DNA of 64,000 bases, taken from Methanofollis tationis. GTDB lineage: Archaea; Halobacteriota; Methanomicrobia; Methanomicrobiales; Methanofollaceae. Of this stretch, positions 16,284 to 24,892 are shown piece by piece. Location: positions 1,127,104 through 1,191,103 of the forward strand of contig NZ_JABXWR010000001.1 in the NCBI RefSeq assembly GCF_013377755.1, in the 5' to 3' direction. The first letter of the stretch is position 1, and each line of letters opens with the position of its first letter. Made by a program: the position numbers and the translations under genes. Under the pieces are notes generated by a model that saw nothing but the letters and a program-made list of their open reading frames with translations, searched no databases and was not told the origin of the DNA.

Positions 16284-16414
16284 CGAGCCTTCAGCTCTTT
16301 GATCGCAGCGCCCCTTTCCTTAAAGAGGATGCGGTGTCCGCAGTAGGGGCACCGGACATTCTTGTCGATCTCCACCTTCTGCTTGCACCGTGCACACTTG
16401 TACGTACTTGCCAC
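16280..16414 (-). CDS. rpoP: DNA-directed RNA polymerase subunit P (Rpo12)
   Basis: This 44-residue zinc ribbon contains [13 protein letters not shown] and [15 protein letters not shown], i.e. two CxxC pairs and the conserved basic C-terminus that contacts the polymerase assembly platform. It starts at GTG 16414, five bases after the L37Ae stop, and its TGA overlaps the next start (ATGA). Rpo12 is the archaeal equivalent of eukaryotic Rpb12. Confidence 0.93.
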   Translation of the reverse strand: MASTYKCARCKQKVEIDKNVRCPYCGHRILFKERGAAIKELKAR

Positions 16415-16419
16415 GCCGC

Positions 16420-16713
16420 TTACTCCTGAGACTCAATCGCGCGCTCAATGGTCCTGAGTGCGACACGGAGGGAGGGAGTCTGGGGCGCATAGGCGCCGCC
16501 TGCAAACTTGAAGTCGCACTTCCGGCACTGCCAGATGCCGGTGCCGACGCGGCGAACGGCCACGTGGTCACAGCGGGGGCAGGTGTGGGCGGCCTTCTCG
16601 ATCTTCTCCACCTCGAGCACTCTCTTGCGGATGAACCTGCCGTATCTCGGCCCGAACCTTCCCGCACTCCCGGTGACTTTGCCTTTTGCCTTCTGCTGTT
16701 TACGCCTCGCCAT
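16420..16713 (-). CDS. rpl37ae: 50S ribosomal protein L37Ae (eL43)
   Basis: A 97-residue zinc-ribbon ribosomal protein with [18 protein letters not shown] and the [11 protein letters not shown]...[15 protein letters not shown] zinc site (CxxC-x14-CxxC). It binds the large ribosomal subunit. In many euryarchaea the exosome genes rrp4-rrp41-rrp42 lie just upstream; here the SBDS gene is only 44 bases upstream. Confidence 0.96.
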   Translation of the reverse strand: MARRKQQKAKGKVTGSAGRFGPRYGRFIRKRVLEVEKIEKAAHTCPRCDHVAVRRVGTGIWQCRKCDFKFAGGAYAPQTPSLRVALRTIERAIESQE

Positions 16714-16757
16714 AATATAATACCCCTAATTATGCTTATCTAGGTTGAACGTCCCGC

Positions 16758-17468
16758 TTAATATACTTGATCAAGGATCTTTACCTGCCCGTCGCCCTTC
16801 GAAAGACGGTTGACCAGGGCGTAGAAATCGCTCTGAATGCCTGCAGGAATCCGGCAGACGCAGACCCACGAACCGTCGCCCAGCCACTCCTCCCGCTCGA
16901 TCGTCGCCGCACCCTGCATCTCGCCATAGGCGCGGGGTGCGTGATCGGCCGGGATCTTCACGGCAAGCCTGAGTTCCTCGAACCTGATCGGCAGGATCGG
17001 CCTGAGCGCCTTCACCGTCTCCTTCACCAGTTCGTCGACGTGCTTGAAGGGATCGATGTTCACCCGCGCCTCCTCCATCGCCAGCTCGATCCGCTGCGGC
17101 GGGTGCGGGAGTTTGGTCTGCGGGTTGATCGCGTGCCTGGAGATGAAGGTGATCACCTTCCGGCGCTTATCCTCGATCATCCGCCGCCGCTGGTCGGCCG
17201 TCAGGTGGATCTCGCCTTTTGCGAGGATCCGGCGGGCGGCCGGCTCGAAATCGGTCGTCCCGAAGACCTTCATGAGGGCCTCCTCAGACGCCCGCTCCCC
17301 GTGGGCGAAGTTCTCGAAGACCGCGTCAGCCGCAACGACGTCCTCGATCGCGATCTCCTCACCCTGCCGCACTTTCATCGCGAGCTCGGGGTCGACCGCG
17401 ATCTCAAAGCGCTCGCCGTGGCTCTCAAGACGGGCCATCACCGCCCGGTCCAGCGGGATCAAACCCAT
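16758..17468 (-). CDS. Ribosome maturation protein SBDS homolog
   Basis: The 236-residue protein has the three SBDS domains. The N-terminal FYSH domain includes FEIAVDPELAMKVRQGE, VFENFAHGERASEEAL and VFGTTDFEPAARRIL; a central helical domain has FISRHAINPQTKLPHPPQRI; a C-terminal ferredoxin-like domain follows. SBDS promotes release of the anti-association factor from the 50S subunit. ATG 17468 overlaps the psmA stop (TGATG). Confidence 0.95.
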   Translation of the reverse strand: MGLIPLDRAVMARLESHGERFEIAVDPELAMKVRQGEEIAIEDVVAADAVFENFAHGERASEEALMKVFGTTDFEPAARRILAKGEIHLTADQRRRMIEDKRRKVITFISRHAINPQTKLPHPPQRIELAMEEARVNIDPFKHVDELVKETVKALRPILPIRFEELRLAVKIPADHAPRAYGEMQGAATIEREEWLGDGSWVCVCRIPAGIQSDFYALVNRLSKGDGQVKILDQVY

Positions 17469-18214
17469 CACTCCTTTTCGCCTTCAGGCGTCTCGAACTC
17501 GACCTTGTCGACGAAAGACTTCACTTCGTCGGCCTCCATCTTGCGGAAGATCGGGTTTTTCATCTCGATGACGCCGATCTCGACGGTCTGGACATCGAAT
17601 TTCCCTTCGGTCGCCGCGTGCAGGGCACGCAGGCCGAGGTGGATCGCCTCGGGGATCGTCATCTCGTGGCGGTACTCCTCCTCGAAGATCTTCATCACGG
17701 CCGGCCGGCCGATGCCGATCCCGGTCGCCTTGTACTCGAGGAGCGTGCCCGACGGATCGGTCTCGAAGAGGCGGGCCTCGCCCTCATAGATGCCTGCGAT
17801 CAGGAGGGCGGTGCCGTACGGCCGGGCCCCGCCAAACTGCGTGTAGACCTGCATATGGTCGCAGATCTTCTTTGCAAGGCTTTCCACCTCGATCGACTCG
17901 TCATACGAGACCCGGTTGATCTGGGCCTCGACCCGTGCACGGTCCACAAGGAGACGGGCATCCCCGACGAGCCCCGATGAAGCGACGCCGATATGCTCGT
18001 CGATCTGGTAGATCTTCTCGATAGAAGCGGGTTCAAGGAGGCGCGACGACACACGCTTGTCGACGAGGAGGATCACCCCTTCGCTGCACTTGATCCCGAC
18101 AGCGGTCGTCCCCCTCTTCACCGCTTCCCGTGCGTACTCGACCTGGTACAGGCGCCCGTCCGGGCTGAAGACCGTAATCGCCCGGTCATATCCCATCTGA
18201 TATTGTGGTTGCAT
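17468..18214 (-). CDS. psmA: Proteasome subunit alpha
   Basis: A 248-residue 20S alpha subunit with the characteristic N-terminal YDRAITVFSPDGRLYQVEYA and REAVKRGTTAVGIKCSEGVI. It forms the outer rings that gate the 20S core. The acidic C-terminus (FETPEGEKE) lacks a gating-ATPase HbYX motif, as expected for alpha. It overlaps the upstream rnp2 stop by one base (TAATG). The beta subunit is not in this window. Confidence 0.96.
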   Translation of the reverse strand: MQPQYQMGYDRAITVFSPDGRLYQVEYAREAVKRGTTAVGIKCSEGVILLVDKRVSSRLLEPASIEKIYQIDEHIGVASSGLVGDARLLVDRARVEAQINRVSYDESIEVESLAKKICDHMQVYTQFGGARPYGTALLIAGIYEGEARLFETDPSGTLLEYKATGIGIGRPAVMKIFEEEYRHEMTIPEAIHLGLRALHAATEGKFDVQTVEIGVIEMKNPIFRKMEADEVKSFVDKVEFETPEGEKE

Positions 18215-18696
18215 TAGATCTCCTCACGTTCACAATCTGTCAAAAAGACTATGCTCTGTTTTTTAATACCTTCTTGTAGTACATCAACCTTATGCCGCCC
18301 GTACCGAAAGGAGCGAAGTTCCTTTTCCCCGTACAGCGCCTCTTCGGGCGGCAGGGCATGGATCCACCCGTCCATCCGCCCTTTGAGCGCGGCGATCGTC
18401 CCTGAAACGGCGACGGTCCGCAATGCGACCCGGAGATCGCCCACGGCGGTGACGGTGGCGCAGGACACGGAAAGGTCGCCCTCGCCGCCCCGCCGGCACC
18501 GGAGGATCGCGCACCCCCGATCAGAAAAGACGACCGCGGGCTGGATTTCGGCCGCATGGGCGTCGCCGAAGAGGGAGGTCACCGCCCCGGAGACCGCGAG
18601 GTACAGGGCCTTCTGCTCGATCTCCTGCCAGGGGGGCAGCACCCTGACGAGAAGGTAGCGCCTCTTCTGCCGCAGGGCCTTGGGTCTGGGCCTCAC
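18214..18696 (-). CDS. rnp2: Ribonuclease P protein component 2 (Pop5 homolog)
   Basis: The gene starts at GTG 18696, overlapping the rnp3 stop as GTGA, and encodes 160 residues. The N-terminus RPKALRQKRRYLLVRVLPPW and later AAEIQPAVVFSDRGCAILRC match archaeal Pop5, which pairs with Rnp3 to activate the RNase P RNA catalytic domain. A longer open frame in this register to 19101 is a shadow of rnp3. Confidence 0.9.
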   Translation of the reverse strand: MRPRPKALRQKRRYLLVRVLPPWQEIEQKALYLAVSGAVTSLFGDAHAAEIQPAVVFSDRGCAILRCRRGGEGDLSVSCATVTAVGDLRVALRTVAVSGTIAALKGRMDGWIHALPPEEALYGEKELRSFRYGRHKVDVLQEGIKKQSIVFLTDCEREEI

Positions 18697-19328
18697 GCGA
18701 CCACCCTGACCGTCTCGGGCCGGTCGAGCAGCCCCTCCACCGAGGAGAGGGCGGCCCCGGCCTCGTCCCCGTCCATCCCGAAGAGCGAGCAGAGCCCGAC
18801 AGCGTCGCGGACGCTCCGCTGGTCGAGGACCGAGCGGGCATTGCTCGCGATGCAGAGGGGAAAGCCATAGCGGCGGTGGAGAAAGAGGATGTCGGCATAG
18901 CAGGCGAGCACCCGCTGCCGGTCGCGGCCCCGCAGGGCGACGATCGGGGCGAGGTCGATCTCCACCGCAACGCCGCGCTCGCCGGCCGTCCTGGCCGCCA
19001 CATGGTCGAAGGCGTTCTTCGGCCCCTGATGGACCCCCTTCAAGACGTGCACCCCCCCCAGGGAGACGGCCGAACGGGTGAAACTCTCGTCGCCCGCGCA
19101 CACCGCCACCAGGGCGGCCTCAGGCGCCCGCCGCACCGCCTTCACCACGTCCTTGAACGTCCGGGCGCCGATCACGACACCCTGCACGGCACGGACGCCG
19201 AAAAACTCTCCGGACCCCCCGGTCGAGACGATCGTCGCAAACCCGAGTTCCCGCGCCTCCAGGGCCATGCGTGGAAGCGAGGTATCGCCGGCAGGACAGG
19301 GATGCACACAGGCATCAGCATACGCCAT
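18693..19328 (-). CDS. rnp3: Ribonuclease P protein component 3 (Rpp30 homolog)
   Basis: A 211-residue TIM-barrel-like protein. ADACVHPCPAGDTSLPRMAL, IVSTGGSGEFFGVRAVQGVV and AVEIDLAPIVALRGRDRQRV are typical of archaeal Rpp30. With Rnp2 it supports 5' maturation of tRNAs by RNase P. It is downstream of L15e and coupled to rnp2. The ATG is preceded by GGAG. Confidence 0.92.
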   Translation of the reverse strand: MAYADACVHPCPAGDTSLPRMALEARELGFATIVSTGGSGEFFGVRAVQGVVIGARTFKDVVKAVRRAPEAALVAVCAGDESFTRSAVSLGGVHVLKGVHQGPKNAFDHVAARTAGERGVAVEIDLAPIVALRGRDRQRVLACYADILFLHRRYGFPLCIASNARSVLDQRSVRDAVGLCSLFGMDGDEAGAALSSVEGLLDRPETVRVVA

Positions 19329-19358
19329 CGGTGCACTCCGGAAAAAATGGGGAGATGG

Positions 19359-19949
19359 TTACTTTCCGCGGTTCGCGTGCGAGCGGATGCTCGGGCGGGT
19401 CTTCTCGGTGCCGATGCCCTTGTGCCGCTGACCGCGACCCTTGCGCCCGGCCATCGTCTTGCCGCGCTCGGCCCGGCCGCGCTGGTTGGCATTGCCGATC
19501 CAGGAGAGCTGAGGGTCGCTCATCACCGAGGGGTGGCTGCCGTCGACCAGGATGACCTCGTACCACTTGTGACGGCCGTCCTGACCGACCCAGTAGGAGT
19601 TGAGCACTTCCATGTTCGGGTACTTCTTCGAGGCGCGCTCCTCGGCGATCCGCTGGATGCTCTTGCCGGCGGTGATCCGGCGCATGCCCATCCGTGCGGT
19701 CCTGCGACCGCGCACGTATCTGGACTTCCTGCGACCGCCGCGGCGGACGCTGGCCCGCACGACGATGACGCCCTGCTTCGCCTTGTAGCCGAGGGTGTGC
19801 GCACGGTCGATACGGGTCGGGCGGTCGAGGCGGACAACCGAGCCTTCGCGCCGCCATACCTGCATCCGCTCCCAGAGGAGGGACTTGACCCCGGTTTCAG
19901 CCGGGTTTCTCCATGCCTCGCGAACGTAGGCATACATTGACTTTGCCAT
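19359..19949 (-). CDS. rpl15e: 50S ribosomal protein L15e
   Basis: A 196-residue basic protein. [32 protein letters not shown] and [17 protein letters not shown] are L15e signatures, and [20 protein letters not shown] is the central beta part. It is the first gene of the minus-strand superoperon. The start has GGTGAT four to nine bases upstream. Confidence 0.97.
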   Translation of the reverse strand: MAKSMYAYVREAWRNPAETGVKSLLWERMQVWRREGSVVRLDRPTRIDRAHTLGYKAKQGVIVVRASVRRGGRRKSRYVRGRRTARMGMRRITAGKSIQRIAEERASKKYPNMEVLNSYWVGQDGRHKWYEVILVDGSHPSVMSDPQLSWIGNANQRGRAERGKTMAGRKGRGQRHKGIGTEKTRPSIRSHANRGK

Positions 19950-20054
19950 TGATTATCACCTTCAGGTTCAGCGCTGGTTTCGCGCCACATTCCTTCACGG
20001 GACTGATCCCGCAGGTCTGTATAGGTATGTTCCAGAGAGATATTAATCGCTCGG

Positions 20055-20525
20055 TCAGGCCGCGCCCTTCCGTTTCTCGATCACGCGGATGCCCTCGATG
20101 CGGGTGTGCGGGTACTGGCCGTCCGCATCCTTCTCAGCCGACTTCACCATGTCCCAGACGGTGAGAAGCGCCGCGGAGACACCGGTCAGGGCCTCCATCT
20201 CGACCCCGGTCTTACCATATGAGCGGACTCTGACAATGGCCTCGATGGCGCCCTCGACCTCGCCGAACTCCACCTCCACCCCGCCCAGGGCGAGGGGATG
20301 GCACATCGGGATGATCCTGGGCGTGTCCTTCACCGCGAGGGTGGCGGCGACGCGGGCGGTGGCCAGGACGTTCCCCTTGATCGTCGTCCCGGACCGGATC
20401 GCCTCCAGGGTCTCGGGCCGCAGATAAATCCTGCCGGCGGCGACCGCTTCCCTGACGACATCGGGCTTTGCCGAGACATCGACCATGCGGGCGCGGTCGT
20501 CGGCGATATGGGTGAACTCAACCAT
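20055..20525 (-). CDS. moaC: Cyclic pyranopterin monophosphate synthase MoaC
   Basis: This enzyme converts the MoaA product 3',8-cyclo-GTP into cyclic pyranopterin monophosphate in molybdopterin synthesis. IIPMCHPLALGGVEVEF is the catalytic MCHP motif, and RSYGKTGVEMEALTGVSAAL is the conserved end region. At 156 residues it is full length. It overlaps nnr by eight bases. The cofactor serves the Mo/W enzymes of the organism, including formate or formylmethanofuran dehydrogenases and the AOR in this window. Confidence 0.96.
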   Translation of the reverse strand: MVEFTHIADDRARMVDVSAKPDVVREAVAAGRIYLRPETLEAIRSGTTIKGNVLATARVAATLAVKDTPRIIPMCHPLALGGVEVEFGEVEGAIEAIVRVRSYGKTGVEMEALTGVSAALLTVWDMVKSAEKDADGQYPHTRIEGIRVIEKRKGAA

Positions 20526-21924
20526 AGAGTACTTCTGGGATATGGAGGAGCATCTCTGTTGCGGTCATCCCGGCGTCCCTCCCCCCTGCTGCCGCCTCGC
20601 CGGCGCGGCCGTTCGCATATGCCGCGGCACACGCCGCATCGAAGGCGGAAAGCCTGCAGAAAAGGGCGGCGGCCACCCCGGCGAGGATGTCGCCGGTGCC
20701 GCCGACGGTCATCGCGGGGCAGCCGGTGCGGTTGAACCTGACCCGTTCGCCGTCAGAGACGATGTCGATCGCGCCCTTGAGGAGGACAGCCGCCCCGGCA
20801 GGGACAGCGTGGCGCACGGTGCGGGCGCGGTCAGCAAGGCTCTCCGAAAGGGAGCGACCGGTCATCCGGACAAACTCGGCGGCATGAGGGGTGTAGATCG
20901 TCGCCGTCCCGACAGGGAGGGGCATGCGGAGGGCGTCGGCATCAAGCACCAGGCGGGGTGCCACCCGGGCGAGCGCCTCCACCACTGCATGGCTCCGGGT
21001 GCCAAGGCCGTTGCCGCAGAGGACGACGTCGGCCCGTTCGGCCAGGGGGAGAAGAACCTCCAGGTGCTCCTGCCCGATGGCGGCACCGGCGAGGGGGACG
21101 TGGATCAGGTCGGGGCAGGGGACGTATGCCGGCGAGGCGACCCTGACGATATCGGCCCCGGCCCTGAGCGCCGCCATCCCGGCCAGGAACGGCGCACCCT
21201 GGTACGGCCCGCCGCCGACGACGAGCACCTCGCCGCCCGCCCCCTTGTGTGCCGAGGGCGATTTCGGCCGCAGGCAGAGGAGGTCGCCCGGCCCGGCAAA
21301 GACCTCGGCAGCGAGGGGGATCCCGATCCCGGCCGCCCGCACCCCGGGCGCCTTGGGACGGTGGAAGGCGAGGACAAGGTCTGAGCGCATCCCGGGCGTC
21401 GGGACGTCGGCGGCGACGATCCGGGCGGCACTCAGGTTCGCACGCCCGATCATCGCGGCGATGGGCTCGCGAACCGCCCCGGCAACGCCGGTCCCGAGCA
21501 TGGCGTCGACGATCACGTCGGCCCGATCGAAGAGAGGGGCGAGCGCCTCCACCCCGGCCGGCACCGCCACCTCGTGGACGGCGACGGCGCAGTGGCAGAG
21601 GGCCGCACGCTGGGCGAGGAACTCAGGGGTGGCAGAGCCGCACGCCGGGACGACGACATCGACCGTCAGGTCCTGGAGATGGCGGGCGGCGACCAGGCCG
21701 TCCCCGCCGTTGTTCCCGCGGCCGCAGAGGACGAGCACCCGTTCGGGGGCGGACTCCCGCACCGCACAGGCGAGGGCGAGACCGGCCGCCTCCATCAGCC
21801 GGAGGCCGGAGACGCCGAGGGCGGCGGCGTTCCGGTCCACGGCGCGCATCCGCTCAGGGGAGATGACGCCGCTCTCGCAGAAGGCGGCGAGTTCCACCAG
21901 GTCCGGGGAGAGAAGATCCTGCAT
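20518..21924 (-). CDS. nnr: Bifunctional NAD(P)H-hydrate epimerase / ADP-dependent dehydratase
   Basis: The N-terminal YjeF_N epimerase domain has VLCGRGNNGGDGLVAARHL and DVIVDAMLGTGVAGAV; the C-terminal ribokinase-like dehydratase has LVVGGGPYQGAPFLAGMAAL and MTVGGTGDILAGVAAAL with the GTGD catalytic aspartate. Together they repair hydrated NADH and NADPH. Full length (468). The start at 21924 has AGGTG upstream; Met-26 is an alternative. It is divergent from recJ. Confidence 0.94.
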   Translation of the reverse strand: MQDLLSPDLVELAAFCESGVISPERMRAVDRNAAALGVSGLRLMEAAGLALACAVRESAPERVLVLCGRGNNGGDGLVAARHLQDLTVDVVVPACGSATPEFLAQRAALCHCAVAVHEVAVPAGVEALAPLFDRADVIVDAMLGTGVAGAVREPIAAMIGRANLSAARIVAADVPTPGMRSDLVLAFHRPKAPGVRAAGIGIPLAAEVFAGPGDLLCLRPKSPSAHKGAGGEVLVVGGGPYQGAPFLAGMAALRAGADIVRVASPAYVPCPDLIHVPLAGAAIGQEHLEVLLPLAERADVVLCGNGLGTRSHAVVEALARVAPRLVLDADALRMPLPVGTATIYTPHAAEFVRMTGRSLSESLADRARTVRHAVPAGAAVLLKGAIDIVSDGERVRFNRTGCPAMTVGGTGDILAGVAAALFCRLSAFDAACAAAYANGRAGEAAAGGRDAGMTATEMLLHIPEVLYG

Positions 21925-22006
21925 ATCCGCACCTATGCATCAGAGCGATAGATAGTTTTTGACCGATGGGTCGGTTATATCAGATCAGGTGCCGACCTGA
22001 AAGGGA

Positions 22007-23401
22007 ATGAGTCTTGAGGGCGACGTCAGGGCGGCGGCCGGACGCATCTGCGAGGCCGAACGGGTGACGGTCATCTCGCATATCGACGCCGACGGGATCA
22101 CCAGCCTCTCCATCCTGATGCAGGCGATCACGCGCGCCGGGATCGAGGCGGTGCCGGTCTTCGTGCGGCAGCTCGAGCCCCTGATGATGCACCGCGTCCC
22201 GCAGGACGACACCCTCAAGGTCTTCGCCGATCTCGGCGCCGGGCAGCAGAACCTCCTGGAGGCGCACGGGCTGAAAGATGACCGCGTGGTGATCGTCGAC
22301 CACCACGTCACGCAGGACGTGGAGACCCCGTACCTGCAGGTCAACGCCCTGCCGTACGGCCACGCGAAGTTCTCCGCCGCCGGCGCCGCGTACCTGGTGG
22401 CGCAGGCGATCGACGCCGACAACCGGGACCTTGCCAAGCTCGCCGTGATCGGGAACGTCGGCGACATGATGGCGCGGGAGGACTGCGGGCTCGTCGGGCC
22501 GGCGCGGCAGATCGTCGACGACGGGGTGGAGTACGGCAACGTCGAGGCGAGAAAGGACCTCAACTGCTACGGCATCTCGACGCGGCCGCTTGCAAACTGC
22601 CTCGCCTACAGCGACGACCCCCATATCGAGGGGATCACGAACAGCCTGCCCGGCACCCGCCGGCTGCTCGCCCGCCTCGGCGTCCCCGAACGGACGCGCA
22701 AAGGGCAGTGGCGGGTCTGGGAAGACCTTTCAGGGGAGGAGCGGCAGGCGATCGCCTCGGCCCTTGCCGAGCAGGTGGTCGCCCACGGCGGCCGGGCCGA
22801 CCGGCTCTGCGCCGAGGTCTATCTCTTCCCGGACGAGGCCGAGAAGACGGCGCTGCGCAACGCCGCCGAGTATTCGACCCTGCTCAACGCCTGCGGGCGC
22901 TGGGCGCGCCCCGAGGTCGGGAACGCCATCTGCGCCGGCGACCGGGGCGAGGCTGTGCGCGAGGCCGGGCACATGCTCACCCACCACCGGGCGGTGATCA
23001 GGGAACTCCTGAACCATATCCTGGAGACCGGGGTGACCGAGCTCGACGCCGTCCAGTACATCCATGTCGGCGACAGGTTCCCTGACACGATCGTCGGCAT
23101 CGGGGCCGGGATGGCCTTATCGCGGCTCAACCGCGATAAGCCGATCCTGGTGATGTGCACCCTCCCCGACGATCCCGACCTCACCAAGGTCTCGATGCGG
23201 GCGACCGAGCGGATGGTCGGCAGCGGCATCGATCTCCAGGAGGCACTCATCGAGGCCTCAGGATCCTTCGGCGGCGCCGCAGGCGGCCATGCCGTCGCAG
23301 CCGGGGCATATATTCCAAAAACAGCAGAAGAGGAGTTTGTTCAGCGTGTTGACAGGTGCATCAAAAGACAGCGCGGAGCGGCAGGTCAGGGCAATCGCTG
23401 A
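22007..23401 (+). CDS. recJ: RecJ-like DHH/DHHA1 phosphoesterase
   Basis: The DHH superfamily core is present: ISHIDADGITSL, FADLGAGQ, VIVDHHVTQDV with the metal-binding DHH motif, and IGNVGDMMARE. The C-terminal DHHA1 domain has GSFGGAAGGHAVAAGAYIP, the GGH nucleic-acid-binding motif. Such archaeal proteins are single-strand nucleases related to RecJ/Cdc45 (GAN/HAN type). It leads a run of closely spaced genes with PUA, NAC, trmI, pyrB and pyrI. Confidence 0.9.
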   Translation: MSLEGDVRAAAGRICEAERVTVISHIDADGITSLSILMQAITRAGIEAVPVFVRQLEPLMMHRVPQDDTLKVFADLGAGQQNLLEAHGLKDDRVVIVDHHVTQDVETPYLQVNALPYGHAKFSAAGAAYLVAQAIDADNRDLAKLAVIGNVGDMMAREDCGLVGPARQIVDDGVEYGNVEARKDLNCYGISTRPLANCLAYSDDPHIEGITNSLPGTRRLLARLGVPERTRKGQWRVWEDLSGEERQAIASALAEQVVAHGGRADRLCAEVYLFPDEAEKTALRNAAEYSTLLNACGRWARPEVGNAICAGDRGEAVREAGHMLTHHRAVIRELLNHILETGVTELDAVQYIHVGDRFPDTIVGIGAGMALSRLNRDKPILVMCTLPDDPDLTKVSMRATERMVGSGIDLQEALIEASGSFGGAAGGHAVAAGAYIPKTAEEEFVQRVDRCIKRQRGAAGQGNR

Positions 23402-23822
23402 CTTCCAGTTCGGCAGGGGAGCGGGCGCAGCCCTCTTCCCGCCGGGCTGCAGGTATGTGCGCTCCAAAACCCGCCGCGTCCGTCAGGTGATGATCGGCGA
23501 GGAGCGGATCGTCACCCTGCGGGCCCAGGACGGGCGCTTCACCCTCGGGATCGAGGGCGCCCGCCGCCTTGCGGCAGCGATGCCGGCCCCGGCCTACCGG
23601 GTCAGGATCGCAGAGGAGGTCGCCGGGTATATCGCCCAGGGCAAGAACGCCTTTGCAAAGCATATCGCCGCCGCCGACCCCGAGATCAGGCCGGGCGACG
23701 AGGTGATCCTGGTCAGGGACGGCGACGAAGTGATCGCCACCGGCGAGGCCGTGCTCTCGGGTGCGGAAATGCTGGCATTTAATTACGGAGTAGCGGTAAA
23801 CGTTAGAAAAGGAGGAAAGTAA
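23346..23822 (+). CDS. PUA-domain RNA-binding protein
   Basis: I chose GTG 23346, which overlaps the recJ 3' end by 56 bases and has GAGGAG upstream; the frame is open further but lies within recJ. The protein (158 residues) ends in a PUA domain with YIAQGKNAFAKHIAAADPEIRPGDEVILVRDGDEV split over adjacent strands. An N-terminal domain with FPPGCRYVRSKTRRVRQVM resembles the pre-PUA part of archaeosine transglycosylase-related proteins. It probably binds tRNA or rRNA. Confidence 0.85.
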   Translation: MLTGASKDSAERQVRAIADFQFGRGAGAALFPPGCRYVRSKTRRVRQVMIGEERIVTLRAQDGRFTLGIEGARRLAAAMPAPAYRVRIAEEVAGYIAQGKNAFAKHIAAADPEIRPGDEVILVRDGDEVIATGEAVLSGAEMLAFNYGVAVNVRKGGK

Positions 23823-23824
23823 GC

Positions 23825-24169
23825 GTGTTTCCAGGCGGTAAAATCAACCCGAAAAAGATGAAGCAGATGATGAAGCAGCTCGGCATGGAGATGGAGACGA
23901 TCGAGGACGTCCACCGGGTCGTCATCGAGACCGGCACCGGCACCTACGTCTTCGACGGGGCCGAGGTCGTCGCCACGATCATGCAGGGCGTCACCACCTA
24001 CCAGATCACCGGCGAGGCGCGGTTCGAGCCCGCCGCCCTCGAGATCCCGGAAGACGACGTCAGGCTCGTGATGGAGCAGACCGGCGCATCGGCAGAGGCC
24101 GCACGGGAGGCGCTGAAGGCCACCGGCGGCGACATTGCCGGGGCGATCCTGCGTCTGACCGCTGCATGA
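23825..24169 (+). CDS. nac: Nascent polypeptide-associated complex protein
   Basis: The 114-residue protein has the archaeal NAC domain (KINPKKMKQMMKQLGMEME, VVIETGTGTYVFDGAEV) and a C-terminal UBA domain (EDDVRLVMEQTGASAEAARE). As a homodimer it binds ribosomes near the exit tunnel. It starts at GTG 23825 with GGAGGAAAG upstream and overlaps trmI by four bases. Confidence 0.95.
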   Translation: MFPGGKINPKKMKQMMKQLGMEMETIEDVHRVVIETGTGTYVFDGAEVVATIMQGVTTYQITGEARFEPAALEIPEDDVRLVMEQTGASAEAAREALKATGGDIAGAILRLTAA

Positions 24170-24891
24170 TCGAGGAGGGGGAGCGCCTGGTCCTCGTCCT
24201 CGGGACGAGAGAATATTATGTCCGCGCCGGGGAGGGCACCCTCTCCACCGACCTCGGCATGCTCGACCTCGCCAGCCTCGTCGGCATGGACTACGGCGGG
24301 ATCATCGCCACCCACCTGGGCAGGGAGTTCGTGGTCCGCCGCCCCCGTGCGACCGACTTTTTTGCGCATGCCTCCAGGACCGGCGCCCCGATGCTCCCGA
24401 AGGACATCGGGATGGTCATCGCCTACACCGGCATGAACAGGAACGACGACGTCCTCGACGCCGGCACCGGCAGCGGGATTGCGGCGATCTACTTCGGCGG
24501 CATCGCCCGCCGGGTAGTCACCTGCGAGGTCCGCCCGGAGTTCGCGAAGAAGGCCGAGAAGAACATCAGGGACGCCGGGCTCGAGAACGTCGAGGTGCGG
24601 GCCTGCGACGTCCTCGAGGCCGACGGGGAGTACGACGTCGTCCACCTCGACCTCGGGGTGCGGGAGGAGCATATCGCCCACGCCTACCGGCTCCTCAGGC
24701 CGGGCGGCTACCTCGCCTGCTACACGCCCTTCATCGAGCAGATGTCGGCCGCCTACGACGCGGCCGCAAACCTCTTTTCCGAGGTGCACACCTACGAATG
24801 CATGGAGCGGGAGATGACGCGGGGGAGCCGCGGCACCCGTCCCTCGACCCGGGTCGGGCATTCGGGCTATATCACCATCGCAAGGCGGTAA
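24166..24891 (+). CDS. trmI: tRNA (adenine-N1)-methyltransferase TrmI
   Basis: A class I SAM methyltransferase. The N-terminal domain binds tRNA, and the catalytic domain has DDVLDAGTGSGIAAIYFGGI (motif I), VVTCEVRPEFAKKAEKN, and DVVHLDL in the active site. The family methylates A57 and A58 of archaeal tRNAs. 241 residues, full length. Tandem overlaps place it in the recJ-nac-pyr transcription unit. Confidence 0.93.
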   Translation: MIEEGERLVLVLGTREYYVRAGEGTLSTDLGMLDLASLVGMDYGGIIATHLGREFVVRRPRATDFFAHASRTGAPMLPKDIGMVIAYTGMNRNDDVLDAGTGSGIAAIYFGGIARRVVTCEVRPEFAKKAEKNIRDAGLENVEVRACDVLEADGEYDVVHLDLGVREEHIAHAYRLLRPGGYLACYTPFIEQMSAAYDAAANLFSEVHTYECMEREMTRGSRGTRPSTRVGHSGYITIARR

Positions 24892-24892
24892 G

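Noticed and set aside
18214-19101. 295-residue frame containing rnp2
   Set aside because: Its first half is an out-of-frame shadow of rnp3. The true rnp2 start is GTG 18696, overlapping the rnp3 stop.
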